A DNA stretch of 64,000 bases from Amia ocellicauda (taxonomy: Eukaryota; Chordata; Actinopteri; Amiiformes; Amiidae). The notes under the pieces are model-generated. The model was not told where the DNA came from. It searched no databases and was given only the letters and a program-made list of their open reading frames with translations. Numbering within the stretch: position 1 is the stretch's first letter; each line of letters begins with the position of its first letter. A program made the position numbers and the translations under genes. The DNA is taken from assembly GCF_036373705.1 (NCBI RefSeq), contig NC_089858.1:10402001-10466000 (forward strand). The letters are read 5' to 3'. Positions 36,790 to 50,200 of the stretch are shown one piece after another.

Positions 36790-38244
36790 CAGTACTGTGC
36801 AAAGGTTTTAGGCAGGTGTGAAAAGATGCTGTGAAGTAAGAATGCTTTCAAAAATAGTAATGTTAATAGATTATATTTATCAATTAAACAAATGCAATGT
36901 GAGTGAACAGAAGAAAAGTCTAAATCAAATTTGGTGTGACCACCCTTTGCCAAAACAGCATCAATTCTTCTAGGTACACTTGCACAAAGGCAAGGATTTT
37001 GTAGGCATATAGCCAGGTGTATGATTAAACAATTATACCAGACAGGTGCTAATGATCATCAATTCAATATGTAGGTTGAAACACAATCATTAACTGAAAC
37101 AGAAACAGTTGTGTAGGAGGAATAAAACTGGGTGAGGAACAGCCAAACTCAGCTAACAAGGTGAGGTTGCTGAAGACAGTTTACTGTCAAAAGTCATACA
37201 CCATGGCAAGACTGAGCACAGCAACAAGACACAAGGTAGTTCTACTGCATCAGCAAGGTCTCTCCCAGGCAGACATTTCAAGGCAGACAGGGGTTTCCAG
37301 GTGTGCTGTCCAAGCTCTTTTGAAGAAGCACAAAGAAATAGGCAATGTTGAGGACCGTAGACGCAGTGGTTGGCCAAGGAAACTTACTGCAGCAGATGAA
37401 AGACACATCATGCTTACTTGGCAATCGGAAGATGTCCAGCAGTACCATCAGCTCAGAATTGGCAGAAAACAGTGGGACCCTGGTACACCCATCTACTGTC
37501 CAGATAATCTGGTCAGAAGTGGCCTTCATGGAAGACTTGTGGCCTAAATCCCATACCTTCAATGTGGCAACAAGGCCAAGTGACTCAAATACGCACGAAA
37601 ACACAGGAACTGGGGTGCAGAAAAATGGCAGCAAGTGCTCTGGACTGATGAGTCAAAATTTGAAATATTTGGCTGTAGCAGAAGGCAGTTTGTTTGCCGA
37701 AGGGCTGGAGAGCGGTACATGAATGAGTGTCTGCAGGCAACAGTGAAGCAACAACAGTGAAGGTTCCTTGCCAGTTTGGGGCTGCATTTCTGCAAATGGA
37801 GTTGGGGTTTTGGTCAGAATTAATGGTCTCCTCAATGCTGAGAAGTACAGGCAGATACCATCAGGGAGGCATCTGATTGGCCCCAAATTATTCTGCAGCA
37901 TAACAACAACCCCAAACATACAGCGAAAGTCATTAAGAACTATCTTCAGTGTAAAGAAGAACAAGGAGTCCTGGAAGTGATGGTATGGCCCCCACAGAGC
38001 CGTTATCTCAACATCATCGAGTCTTCCTTCAAAAACTGTGTGCAAGTGTACCTAGAAGGATTGATGCTGTTTTGAAGGCAAAGGGTGCTCACACCAAATA
38101 TTGATTTGATGTAGATTTTTCTTCTGTTCAATCACTTTGCATTTTGTTAATTGATAAATATAATCTATTAACAGGTCTATTTTTGAAAGCATTCTTACTT
38201 CACAGCATTTTTTCACACCTGCCTAAAACATTTGCACAGTACTG
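36790..38244 (+). mobile_element. Decayed Tc1/mariner element
   Basis: Termini CAGTACTGTGCAAAGGTTTT and the inverse AAACATTTGCACAGTACTG are flanked by TA on both sides (36788-36789 and 38245-38246). The terminal repeats extend about 110 bp inward with AAGAATGCTTTCAAAAATAG matched on the other side. The unit is 1,455 bp and carries a wrecked transposase in the same direction. It is older than the DD36E copies judging by its many lesions. Confidence 0.93.
37203..38104 (+). pseudogene. Tc1-type transposase relic
   Basis: The N-terminus begins MARLSTATRHKVVLLHQQGL at 37203 and contains a clear helix-turn-helix (ADISRQTGVSRCAVQALLKK). The frame then breaks. Recognisable blocks continue in other frames: a WTDESKFEIFG-like first catalytic motif near 37640-37670, and a remnant in which the usual SPDLNPIE motif reads SRYLNIIE near 38000. 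It ends with AHTKY and TGA at 38102-38104. Several frameshifts, stops and an internal loss around the second aspartate make it non-functional. Confidence 0.88.
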
Positions 38245-38246
38245 TA

Positions 38247-40899
38247 TGGTTTGATTAATGCTGTTAAGGTTACACTGCTGTGTAAACCATTATTTCTGAA
38301 GTGGTGGTCTCTTAACATTTTGCAGAATTTATCAGCAACAATACTGATATTTGATTTGTTGGTTAACTTCCCCATGGGGCATTCCTTGTTTATCAAATAT
38401 TTGACCACTTTTAGTTTCAAATCCTCTTTCTTAAATAGGGCATGCATTATGAAGAACCCATGTAATAAAATAAAATAAAGTTCTGTAGAAGGTGATCAAG
38501 TGATATAGGCTACTACTCAAATCAAATTACATTAACCCAACCAACATTATATCAAGCACTTAAAATGAAGGCCATTTCCAGGAAGCCAAAAAAATCAATT
38601 CAAAGTTACAACACAAAAACAGGATGGAACATACTTTTTATTACTAAGAAATATCTGATTTAATGTTTTGTTTTTCACATAGACATCTATACATTTTCCT
38701 TCCTGTACTGCGAATCATACCAGGAAAACAATAGAGAAACCGTAAACATCGGTAGAGTGTCATTCTGCATGAGGTGACAGTGAGTGAGCTGGTGAGGAGC
38801 AGCACTGATAAAAGCTGTTCCAGTGTGGCAGATCCACTTCCGTTTCACAAGCAGCTGCTACGAGAGTTGCCATACCCACAAATCCGGGGAGTAAGCCCCT
38901 GGGGAGGATTTGCGTGAAGACTGATACAGTCTTATGTGCAGCCTTCAAGGATCTCGGTGCCTGCAGATCTGCTACAGAAAAACGCTGTCAACATCTGCTG
39001 GGTTATGCCCCATGAAGTATCGGAAATGGGATATAGGCCTAGTCTTTTACAGCTGCAACACAGGGCCTGTGCTCGAGTCTGCACCCCACCGTTAAACAGC
39101 ACTGGTGTGTAGACTTCATCTGAGGTATGCCCTGTGGACGGTGAAGGGAGTCTGGCATTTTCTCTGACCTTCCTGGAGATGCCGCTCTTTATAAAATTTA
39201 GCTTTACCTGTTTGAAATCAGACCTTGCTTTTTACGGGTCCGTTAACATGCTTCTGAAAATAGTCTAAGGAATTAGTCTTTTAATTATGCTTGTGATCTG
39301 TTATCAAATAAAATAAATGTATTCTGTAAATAATAATAATAAAAATAATGATAACTAAGAATGTGTTGCCGATCAATTACAAATGGCATCTGCAATGTCT
39401 AAACAGTGCTACATGTACTGTGCTATAATAAATGTCAGGCATTGTTATTTGCAAAGAGAATTTTCAGTGGCCACCTGACTGATTAAAAATTAAAAAGGAA
39501 ATGTGAAACTCGACTGAAAACAATCTTGACCTTAAACAGATTAATTCCCTGTAAAAGTAATTAGCAGTGCTCTTCAAACTTGTATTGCTCTTTTTCTGTT
39601 TTCTTTGTTCTGGCATTTATTTCACAGACATGTAAGTTTTAAAATGCCAGGTGTAAGGCCATATGTTTTTTGGAGCCTGTGCCAGTAAAGAATTGTATTT
39701 TGTTATTTCAAATTAAATGTTTGTAGTCAAATAAATAATTGAAACTTGAGTTCTCTGGAGTAAGGGGTGGTGCTGATTTTCTTTAAGGAAATTTAACACC
39801 TTGGCAAAAGAGGCCTACATCCACCCAGAGTCACGGATTAATCCTGCGTCATATCTTTGAGGTCATTGGTTCCAGTCTAGGGTGTGCTGATCTGCTTGCC
39901 TTCAGTTTTTTATGTTACAGATAAGGCAGGGCATGCTTCTGTTATTTATTACATACTCATGTCATTCTGTGCCATTTACTGGACTTTGTGACCCATTCTG
40001 GATAGAAGAATCTGCTTAGGCTGCAAACTGGAAGATATTCATGAAGCATTCCATCAGATTAAAAGGCTATGGCTAATATTTATAAATCATTCGTTTTAAA
40101 TGTATTCCCACAAAATAAGACATCTGTTACACTTGAATGCAAGCACTTTGTTGAATCTCCGTTTGCAATCCCTGTAGTGAAGTGGCAGCTTGCATAAGGT
40201 AGAACCACTCAATTTTTTTCTAAATAAGGAAAGCTATATGCTGTGTGTTCACTTAGACTGCAAAGCAGTAAAGAAATCTAAGCCTTGTCACAATGCCAGG
40301 GACAGAAACACTGTGTTCTGAACTTCTGGCTTTGAGAATCTGGAGAGCTTTTTCCAGTCCTGCTCGCCAGATGCCAAGATTGCCAGAATCCATGACTATT
40401 AATGTGTCAGTTTGCTTTAATAATCTCCAGAAACAGCCTCTGCTACTTTTCTTGTATTATGTAATAAATTGCTCCCTGGATTAGAAGAAAGATTAACAGG
40501 CTATGCAACTTGGCCTCAACGCCATCAAATTATTCCTTATTTTATCCCTTTTTCTTCTTTCTAATGTTACATTGATTACATCAGCCTCCCAAATGCCACT
40601 AAGCCAACACCTGTCCATCTTTAATTAATTGGGAATTATGGTCCTATTAGGTTGCAGCGTTTGATTGCTGCCATACCTGGATGGCTACTGTGAAGCACTT
40701 TGGCGCCTTTTATTGTAATAAACAACTAAATATACACTCTCAAGTTCTTGATTATTTTGTAACGTGTATAACATTTGTTCACTGCCTTTTTCTTCACAAA
40801 CATCCAAAAGTGTGAGACAAAGGCAGTAGCAAGTAATGAGTGAACGCTATGTTTAATATTTCTTCTCTCTCTCCCTCTCTCCCTCTCCCTCTGATGCAG
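38247..40899. other. Intronic DNA before the rc3h2 start exon
   Basis: No supported feature until the pyrimidine-rich acceptor tract (TCTCTCTCCCTCTCTCCCTC) ending at AG 40898-40899. Confidence 0.5.
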
Positions 40900-41202
40900 C
40901 TGTCTGTGTAGTCAACAGAAGGACAGCGTTATGCTAATCCACTGAAGGAAGTGCCGAGAGCAGCTGAGAAGATGCCTGTGCAGGCGGCGCAGTGGACGGA
41001 GTTCCTGTCCTGTCCGATCTGCTACAATGAGTTCGACGAGAGCGTGCACAAGCCCATCAGCCTGGGCTGCTCGCACACAGTCTGCAAGACCTGCCTCAAC
41101 AAACTGCACCGCAAGGCCTGCCCCTTCGACCAGACCACCATCAACACCGACATCGACGTCCTGCCCGTCAACTTTGCACTGCTGCAGCTCGTTGGCGCCC
41201 AG
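40900..41202 (+). CDS. rc3h2: rc3h2 exon with start codon: leader plus RING finger
   Basis: The acceptor AG is at 40898-40899; 72 nt of leader precede ATG 40972. The exon codes residues 1-77, [20 protein letters not shown] onward, including the complete RING-HC domain, and ends ...LVGAQ at a phase-0 donor GTCAGT. Confidence 0.95.
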
Positions 41203-44200
41203 GTCAGTAAGCCCCCCCCCCGTTCCCATCTCCTCTGACACTAGTAACAATGAAAACAAGGACCAATCTCCAGCTGATCTCCACTTCATTGTCAAACATT
41301 TACCAGGCTGTCCTCATGCCCGTACGGATTGTATTTATCACCAAGATATGTCTTGGATTAACAGTATACTGTCATTATTAGTAGTATTTTGTATTATTTT
41401 ATTGTAGGTTTTATATATTTTCTACTAAGGTTTCTAGAAATAATGGTTCAATTCCATTGGTGCATTTTTGTAATTATTTTTTATTCAAAGTTTGCATTCA
41501 AAGCTTTTGGCTCTGGTACCAGCTTTGCTCTTTGATGAATAAATGCCATCTGCCAAGTTCTGCAATTAAGTTACCAATGGTGACAATGTGTAAAATCTGA
41601 TTTATTGTGTGTTTGGAGTGGTTACTGTCTTTAAAATATTGTTTATTGAAACTGATTATTATTTTTTTATTTTATTTATTTTTTTATTAGGTCCCAGACC
41701 ATCAGACGGTAAATCTGAGCAGTGTGGTAGAAAGTAAACATTATGAAGTTGCCAAAAAGTGTGTTGAGGAACTTGCACTATACTTAAAACCCATCAGTGG
41801 AGGAAAAGGTAAGTAATATGAATTACAACTAATCCTTTTGTGTTGATCCCCTTTATAAATGCACAGAACACGATCCATGAAATAAACTTAGCCTGAGAGG
41901 CAGATTGAAACAAAAATTCTGTGCATTGTAATGTGGAACCCAGTTATAATTATTGGTTCTAATGCCAGTCCTGCTTTATAGTCTTTGCCGTTTTGCTGGT
42001 CAAATTAAACACTTTGGATTAGAACAATTAGCAACAAGGGATAATTTCAAAGAAAAGGCCATCAGTTTACAAGTCTGAATGCCTTTAATGACAGGAAATT
42101 ACATATTAAAGGTTTAGGATTGTAGAAAAGAATTGCATCCCCTGCAAATTCCTGCACTCGCTTTGACCAAAGATGAATATTAAATGATTTCAAAATCAAT
42201 TGACGCTAAACTGTCTCACCCCATTGTGATAATTTCAGTTTCCAGCCACTGCTCTGACATTACTGTTCCATATAAAACAGCCACTACAAAGACTCTTAGT
42301 AAATATTGACATGGTGTTTGAATTGATGTATCTTTGCAATTCTCACGGTGCTTTTGCACTTGTGACGCGACAAGTGGAGCTAAATAGTAAATGACGAAGG
42401 AAGGTTGCATTTCCTGTTTTGTTCTTATTCATTTGTTATGGTTTTAGTCACAATAGCATCAGATGTGGTGGCTGCAGTGAAACTGGTTGGCTGCAGAACA
42501 CAGCATTGTCTTGTGTAGCGTGTGAACGTGAGAGCCGAGGTAAATAAATAAAGATGTCAGGACTGTACTTGACTGGATCTGTTTCTGAAAACAGAAAACA
42601 GTGCATGTAACCTCTTTTTATGAACCTGCTCATGCTCATGCAGTGCACTTACCCAATTACTGTTGAGTTGCTCATTAAATAATAGCAACACTGAAAGGCT
42701 TGTTTGCGGAAGTGCAAGTGAGCTACAGGTCTATATATCTGTATTCTATATGTTCAACAAATGGACTGGGGGAGAATCTGATCATATTATTATTATTATT
42801 ACTAATTTCTTAGCAGACATCCTTATCCAGGGTGACTTACAATTGTTACAATATATCACATTATTTTAACCCATTTATATAGCTGGGCATTTACTGGAGC
42901 AATCTAGGTAAGGTACCGTGCTCAAGGGTATAGCAGCAATGTCCCCCCACCAGGGATTGAGCCCACAACACGGTGCGCCAGAGTCCAGGGCCCTAACCAC
43001 TACTCCACATATTTTTTGTCACTATGTCTAAACCTTTACCATTACAATGATATCAGCCCCTTTGAAGGTGGCAACTCTCCAGGAATGTGCACTTCACCGG
43101 CGGTTTAAATTGTAATGGAAATACTTGTGAATCCTAGGACTATAGACTGATAAGTGAAGTGGTGATCACAAATTAGGAGTAGCATTTCCAAGCTCCTCTT
43201 TACAGAAATGTTCTTTAAAAAAAATCAATTAAAAACATCATGGTTACTGCCTCCTCCTTAACTTCCGTATGCCCTTAATCAATTACCCCCTGTTTAGTGC
43301 CATTGGATGGCAGTAGCTTAGTCAAAGTCCTGCGTTATGTCAGTACTGTGAACGACCTCACAAAATGCTTTCTTACATTGAATTAGTGTGTTATGGCTGC
43401 CGTGACCATAATTAGTCCTTTTCATTTTATTTAGTAAGCTCATGAAAGCATCATACAAAAATGTGTTTGCTTTATTTCTTGGTGATTCCAGCCCATTTTC
43501 TATAAAAAATTGAATATGGGTGGGCACACACAGACAGCACTGTGGTTTTCCTTGAGGTTTTCCAAGAAAGCACAGCCCGTCTGCGTCATCAGGAGTGGCG
43601 CTTCTCTGTGCTGTGAAACTGTCTATGCAGTGCAGTGGAGCGCAATGACACGCCGAGTGTGTTTTGTGTTGCCAGGGGTGGCGAGTCTGAGTCAGAGCGC
43701 GCTGAGCCGGCCCATGCAGAGGAAGCTGGTGACCCTGGTGAACTGCCAGCTGGTGGAGGAGGAGGGCCGGGTGCGAGCCATGCGGGCGGCCCGGTCCCTG
43801 GGCGAGAGGACCGTCACAGAGCTCATCCTGCAGCACCAGAACCCCCAGCAGCTCTCTGCCAACCTGTGGGCAGCCGTCAGGGCTCGGGGATGCCAGTTTC
43901 TGGGGCCTGGTGAGTTCCAATCTGCCAATCTGAGCGAGACCTGAGGGGTGCGATCAAGATGCAGTTGAATTAAATGTACAGTAGTCAATACAGGGACAGC
44001 TGACAGGTTTAGTTGTGAATCCTAACTTGTATGGGGCAGCAGACCTGTACATATGTACCTGTATGAACAAAAAAACTACTAGTTAACAAAAATTCTTTAA
44101 TTTACCTTTAATATTGATAATGAAGTCCAGAAGATGACGATGAATATATGAAGATGATGATAGTGATGGGTGGGTGGTTGGTTCTAGGGATGATGGGTTG

Positions 44201-47200
44201 TTTAGAGGCCATGATTTAAGGCAAATAATAAGTGAAATATACATTGAGGGAAAAAAGTATTTGATCCCCTGCTGATTTTGTATGTTTGCCCACTGACAAA
44301 GAAATGATCAGTCTATAATTTTAATGGTAGGTGTATTTTAACAGTGAGAGACAGAATAACAGCAAAAAAATCCAGAAAAACGCATTTCAAAACAGTTATA
44401 AATTGATTTGCATGTTAATGAGGGAAATAAGTATTTGATCCCCTATCAATCAGCAAGATTTCTGGCTCCCAGGTGTCTTTTATACAGGTAACGAGCTGAG
44501 ATTAGGAGCACTCTCTTAAAGGGACTCTCCTAATCTCAGCTCGTTACCTGTATAAAAGACACCTGTCCACAGATGCAATCAATCAATCAGATTTCAAACT
44601 CTCCACCATGGCCAAGACCAAAGAGCTGTCCAAGGATGTCAGGGACAAGATTGTAGACCTACACAAGGCTGGAATGGGCTACAAGAGCATCGCCAAGCAG
44701 CTTGGTGAGAAGGTGACAACAGTTGGAAGAAACACAAAATAACTGTCAGTCTCCCTCAGTCTGGGGCTCCATGCAAGATCTCACCTCGTGGAGTTTCAAT
44801 GATCATGAGAACGGTGAGGAATCAGCCCAGAACTACACGGGAGGATCTTGTTAATGATCTCAAGGCAGCTGGGACCATAGTCACCAAGAAAACAATTGGT
44901 AACACACTACGCCATGAAGGACTGAAATCCTACAGCGCCCGCAAGGTCCCCCTGCTCAAGAAAGCACATGTACAGGCCCGTCTGAAGTTTGCCAACATCT
45001 GAATGATTCAGAGGAGAACTGGGTGAAAGTGTTGTGGTCAGATGAGACCAAAATCAAGCTCTTTGCCATCAACTCAACTCGCCGTGTTTGCAGGAGGAGG
45101 AATGACCCCAAGGACACCATCCCCACCGTCAAACATGGAGGTGGAAACATTATGCTTTGGGGGTGTTTTTCTGGTAAGGGGACAGGACAACTGCACCGCA
45201 TCAAAGGGATGATGGATGGGGCCATGTACCATCAAATCTTGGGTGAGAACCTCCTTCCCTCAGCCAGGGCATTGAAAATGGGTCGTGGATGGGTATTGCA
45301 GCATGACAATGACCCAAAACACACAGCCAAGGCAACAAAGGAGTGGCTCAAGAAGAAGCACATTAAGGTCCTGGAGTGGCCTAGCCAGTCTCCAGACCTT
45401 AATCCCATAGAAAATCTGTGGAGGGAGCTGAAGGTTCGAGTTGCCAAACGTCAGCCTCGAAACCTTAATGACTTGGAGAGGATCTGCAAAGAGGAGTGGG
45501 ACAAAATCCCTCCTGAGATGTGTGCAAACCTGGTGGCCAACTACAAGAAACGTCTTACCTCTGTGATTGCCAACAAGGGTTTTGCCACCAAGTACTAAGT
45601 CGAAGGGGTCAAATACTTATTTCCCTCATTAACATGCAAATCAATTTATAACTTTTTTGAAATGCGTTTTTCTGGATTTTTTTGTTGTTATTCTGTCTCT
45701 CACTGTTAAAATACACCTACCATTAAAATTATAGACTGATCATTTCTTTGTCAGTGGGCAAACGTACAAAATCAGCAGGGGATCAAATACTTTTATCCCC
45801 CACTGTATGTTTCACAATCACTGTGCGACATCACAATTCCACAATGTGTTTATAAATGAATGACTGGCCAAAAACACAAAACCTTGGTGTACAAAACTGT
45901 ACACCACTGTAGCCCTAACTGTCTATAAAACATTATGCATGGATACTCAACAAAAAAGGAATTTTTTCTCAGATACTCGTTAGGGAAACCTACGGTTGGC
46001 AACGGATTACCTAATAGTGCTACATATGCATTTATTTATGTGTTCAACTTTGATGTTACCATTTCAAAGTGTATGACTGGTGTTTTGTAAGCATGGTGTT
46101 GCTCATCAAACATAATTGTCCGTGGGCCTGTTGATTTAATAGAAATCGCTGCACAGCCTCATACACTGTAAAGTGTTCAAAACCCTTCAAGAAAACACTT
46201 CTGTTTCTACATATTTAAATAAAACTTTGTCACGCTGGATAGGTATTATTGAGACAACCATTTTTTACTTTTGTCCGCTATCCCCACACACTTTGAATCT
46301 AATGGTAAACCCTGGCCTACGTCTGGAGTTTTAAGCCATGATACTTACCCTTCACAAAGAGTATTGTGGCATATTCTCTGGAACACGTTCCAGAGTAATT
46401 AATTCTCTACCCCACCATTCCTGGCACAGTTTGATTTTCAGCTCTGTGACCTGCATTTGCATGTGGCCCATTCTGTGGCCGCAAAGTAAACATTGTCTTT
46501 AACTGCCATTGCATTGCCTCTGAAAGATAAACATATTCTGATGTATATGTTTGCTTGGCATGAGAGCAGATAAAGCTCCAGCAGTCCCCACACACCTCCC
46601 CCCTGTCTGTCCCGGAGATTTAGTGAAGAGTCTGCTGCAGGGAAAGGTTGTGTCTTTTCCTGTGTGCAGAGACTGATGCTTTGGCCAGAACATTAGCCAG
46701 GGGGTTATAATAGTGTGGAGGGAACAGTGACTGTTCAAGAGCATAAGACATTGCATGCAAATGGTCTGCTTCACTGTATTTGCCCTGAAGCAATCTTGTC
46801 TTGTTTTGAAAACCGGCCAATAAACAGACGCACATCAACCCAGTTTGGAGCTGTGGCTTTACCTGCTGTAATTGCCTTTTGCATTGGCATCTCAGATTGG
46901 ATTGTCACGGTTGGCAAAGTTTACAAATCAATATGTAGAGCATCCCTGGGACTGCGCTGTGCACTGTACAGTACAGGGGCTGTGCTGCCTTTTATTAGAG
47001 ATGCGCTCTGCATACAGATGACACAAAACTGCGCTGGTGTCTGATGATGAATCCACATAGGGCAGATTCTGAGTGGGAGGACATAGTTCCTTCACACCTG
47101 ATTTGACTTGGTTTACAAAACCTGAGGACACCTATTAAACACCTGCTAGTACTGTCAGCCTAACGCTTCAAAGTTGTTCAGTGCTAACAAAGGTTCAGTG

Positions 47201-50200
47201 TCACTGAATGGGTAGAAGTGAGGAGCCTGTACTGTGTCATTAATATGTATGCCATGTATTTGTCGTTTTTGGCTTTTTTTTTTAACTATGTTGTTTTGTG
47301 TATTCTACTGAAGTGAAATTAAATTATACCAGTTTTATCATAAATTTGTTACTTTTTTTAAATATATATGTGACCGTCCACCACAAAACAAGTCACATCA
47401 CCAACATTTCAGATTATCATTATATCTGATAGAGCTGGATTATTGCTTTATAACAATATATATATTATTAAGATATGTAAATTCACAAAGGTATGACATT
47501 TTAAAGTCCCACTAATTGGAATATACAAAATAGAGAAAATTGCTGTTAATGTTCAGCTGACATTCTCCTCATAAACTCTTTAGCAATATTGCAGACTTTT
47601 TAGTCTTTGCCGGTGTTCAGCATTGATGCAATTTCTTTCTCTATGTTTGGAGCTGTCAAAATGCCAGCTCGTGCTTGCGTGATTGAGACCATTTCAACTC
47701 GTAGCTTCAACTTGTAACCCAGTCACATGGTGGCAACATGCTTGGTTTGCTTACAAGGCATAAATCTCAATTAAACACCTTCCAGTTGGTCTGCTTGACC
47801 AAGTGGAATGAAATGACACCATTTATGGCAAGAGCAAAGTCTGAGCTTTGTTTTGATACTAAACATCACAGCTTTCAGCACTGGCATGACACACAACTAT
47901 TATGTTTAAGTGACTGAACCTTACGTCTTTTTATGAGAGAATCCATGTAAAATAATTTAGGTACACTTCAAGAAATGTCCAGTTTATAGCACTTACACAT
48001 AATATTAAAACTGAAATTGAACGTTAAGATGTTCTAGTATCCGAAAACACTGAAAACTCAAAATCGATTATATAGATCTTTTGACTACTTTTCCCTGTAT
48101 TGGCAAAACAGTATTTGCGACATCCGACTGGTTTTGTGTTGTAGTGTCACATATATTTTGTTATACAGTTTCTCTGCATTTATAGTTAATCTTTTAGCAC
48201 CATTAGAATCATATTTGTGCACTACCTTTATGTTACCCAGCCTTCAAAATGCATTTTATCAGTGCTTAATATATGTTCTAGTTTGTTTGCATGAGTGTCC
48301 ATGTTTGAGATATTTTTCATGCTGTCCGGAGTGGCCTCCTGTCAGCACAGCTGTATATTGACTGCGGTCACTGATTATTTTGTTGTGTGGTGCTGTTCAC
48401 AGCTATGCAGGAGGATGCTCTGAAGCTGGTACTTCTTGCCCTGGAAGATGGTTCTGCTCTGTCAAGGAAAGTGTTGGTCCTCTTTGTTGTGCAGAAACTG
48501 GAGGCAAGGTTTCCACAGGCATCAAAAACCAGCATCGGCCATGTAGTCCAGCTTCTGTATCGGGCTTCTTGCTTCAAGGTACGGTTTCAATTGGCCTCCT
48601 CCCTATGTTGATTAACTCTTACTTCCCAAACCCCAGCAGATTCTGCCTGGACCAACACACTTGATTCAACCATGACATAGAAAAGCCTAGTGACAAAGAT
48701 TCAGGTTGAACCTTAAAAGAAATGTTCCTTGGCAGATGTTTCAGTTACATTTTTATTTTCGGCTGAGCCCTAAGACGCCTGCTTCTTCTCTGTTAATAAC
48801 TATCCGAGACTTTTACTTTTATCATGTGTCACCAGTTAATTTCACTACATCCTGTCTGTGATGCCATGCTTGCGATCTGACATTTTGTAATGCAGTATGT
48901 GATATCCCATGTGTAAGTCAGAAGGAGATCATTTTTAGAAAATGAAGATGGTCTGGGGTCAGTTTGGTGACTCAGCATTTCTGAACGGCTTTAACTAGTC
49001 CACAGGGTCGGAGAGGCCCTGTTGTTTTTACATAGCATCTACATGAGACATTTCCCTCAGCAGTGCATAGTCTTTTTTTGGTGCATCAGTTAAGGGACAA
49101 TTTCCTAAAGGAGACACTCTCTGTGGCTATATTCTCCTTCTTTTTTTATCCATACAATTTGGCGCTGAAATCCACCCAAGTGTGCTACTTTTATCAATGT
49201 TATGCTATATGTTAATATTGAAAAGCATATTACAAACAAATTAAACAACACCCCGCCTTGTCACCATTATCATGTGCCCTGCATCCTCAAAGACACACTA
49301 AAAATGCAGGACGTTGATACAGGAACACTTTATTCAGAGATGTGTGTCGTTATTTTATATTTACACAAGGTTGGAAACAAATTATAATTAAGAAGCACCC
49401 TGATCAAGTCTAAGAAACAGTGGGCTTCAGTCTTAATTGTAATTTGTTCTGGCCTGTTGTGGCATTGCTGGCATGCAAGCATTGCCCTGAATGTGCCTCA
49501 GCGCACTATATTTGAACAGCTGCAGCAGTAGTCACAGTTGTTGTCGAGTGCCGAAGGCTTTTTTTTAGCCTTCAGCGGTATATCCTGTAATAGGTTTATG
49601 ATGGTACTGTACAGGCAAGAACTCAAGGTTGTTCCAGTCAATTAAAGCACATACACCAGTTTAACATACACCCCGATAGGGCTGAGCATGTGAGTGTTAA
49701 TTCATCTGCTAATTTCATTACCACATTTCATTAAATCATTCAAGATACAGGCCTCAGTTTCACATGCAAGGGTAAATGATGATAATGACCTTAGTGTCCA
49801 ATGTGGTGTGGCTCCACTGGACTCTGTTTTCAATCCATTTAGCAGTTGGATATTAGCTTTAACCTTCATGGACATACAGTAGTATTTGAAACCTCCTGGT
49901 ATAGAATTGTATCAGTTATGTTTAACTGCATGAACGTGCATATTACTATTCCAGCAAAGGATATACTTGTATACAGTTAGGTTCATAAATATTTGGACAG
50001 TGACACAATTGTCATCATTTTGGCTCTGTACGCCACCACAGTGGATTTTGAAAATCAAGTCCTTTAAGTGTAGACTTTCATCTTTCATTTGAGGGAAGTT
50101 ACATCCAAATCGGGTGAATGGTGTAGGAATTACACCCATTTTTATATGTGTTCCCTCAATTTTATGGTCTCAAAAGTAATTGGACAAACTAACATAATCA

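Larger units (their letters stand above)
23990..40899 (+). other. Probable intron 1 of rc3h2 (about 16.9 kb)
   Basis: If 23989 is joined to 40900, this very long intron contains a 25-bp minisatellite (24387-24460), a palindromic repeat (25098-25440), several microsatellites, a hAT element (30186-31404), a DD36E Tc1 copy (31880-33100) and a Tc1 relic (36790-38244). No conserved coding exon was recognised in it. Frames such as 28248-28664, 34867-35154 and 36343-36687 have no domain that I can name. Confidence 0.45.
43910..48402 (+). other. rc3h2 intron between coding exons 3 and 4
   Basis: About 4.5 kb, holding a full-length DD34E Tc1 copy in sense orientation (44242-45805). The rest (45808-48402) shows no supported feature. 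Confidence 0.85.

Noticed and set aside
38760..38948. 62-codon reverse frame with a hydrophobic segment
   Set aside because: Short, no known relative that I can name, and no supporting splice or promoter signals.
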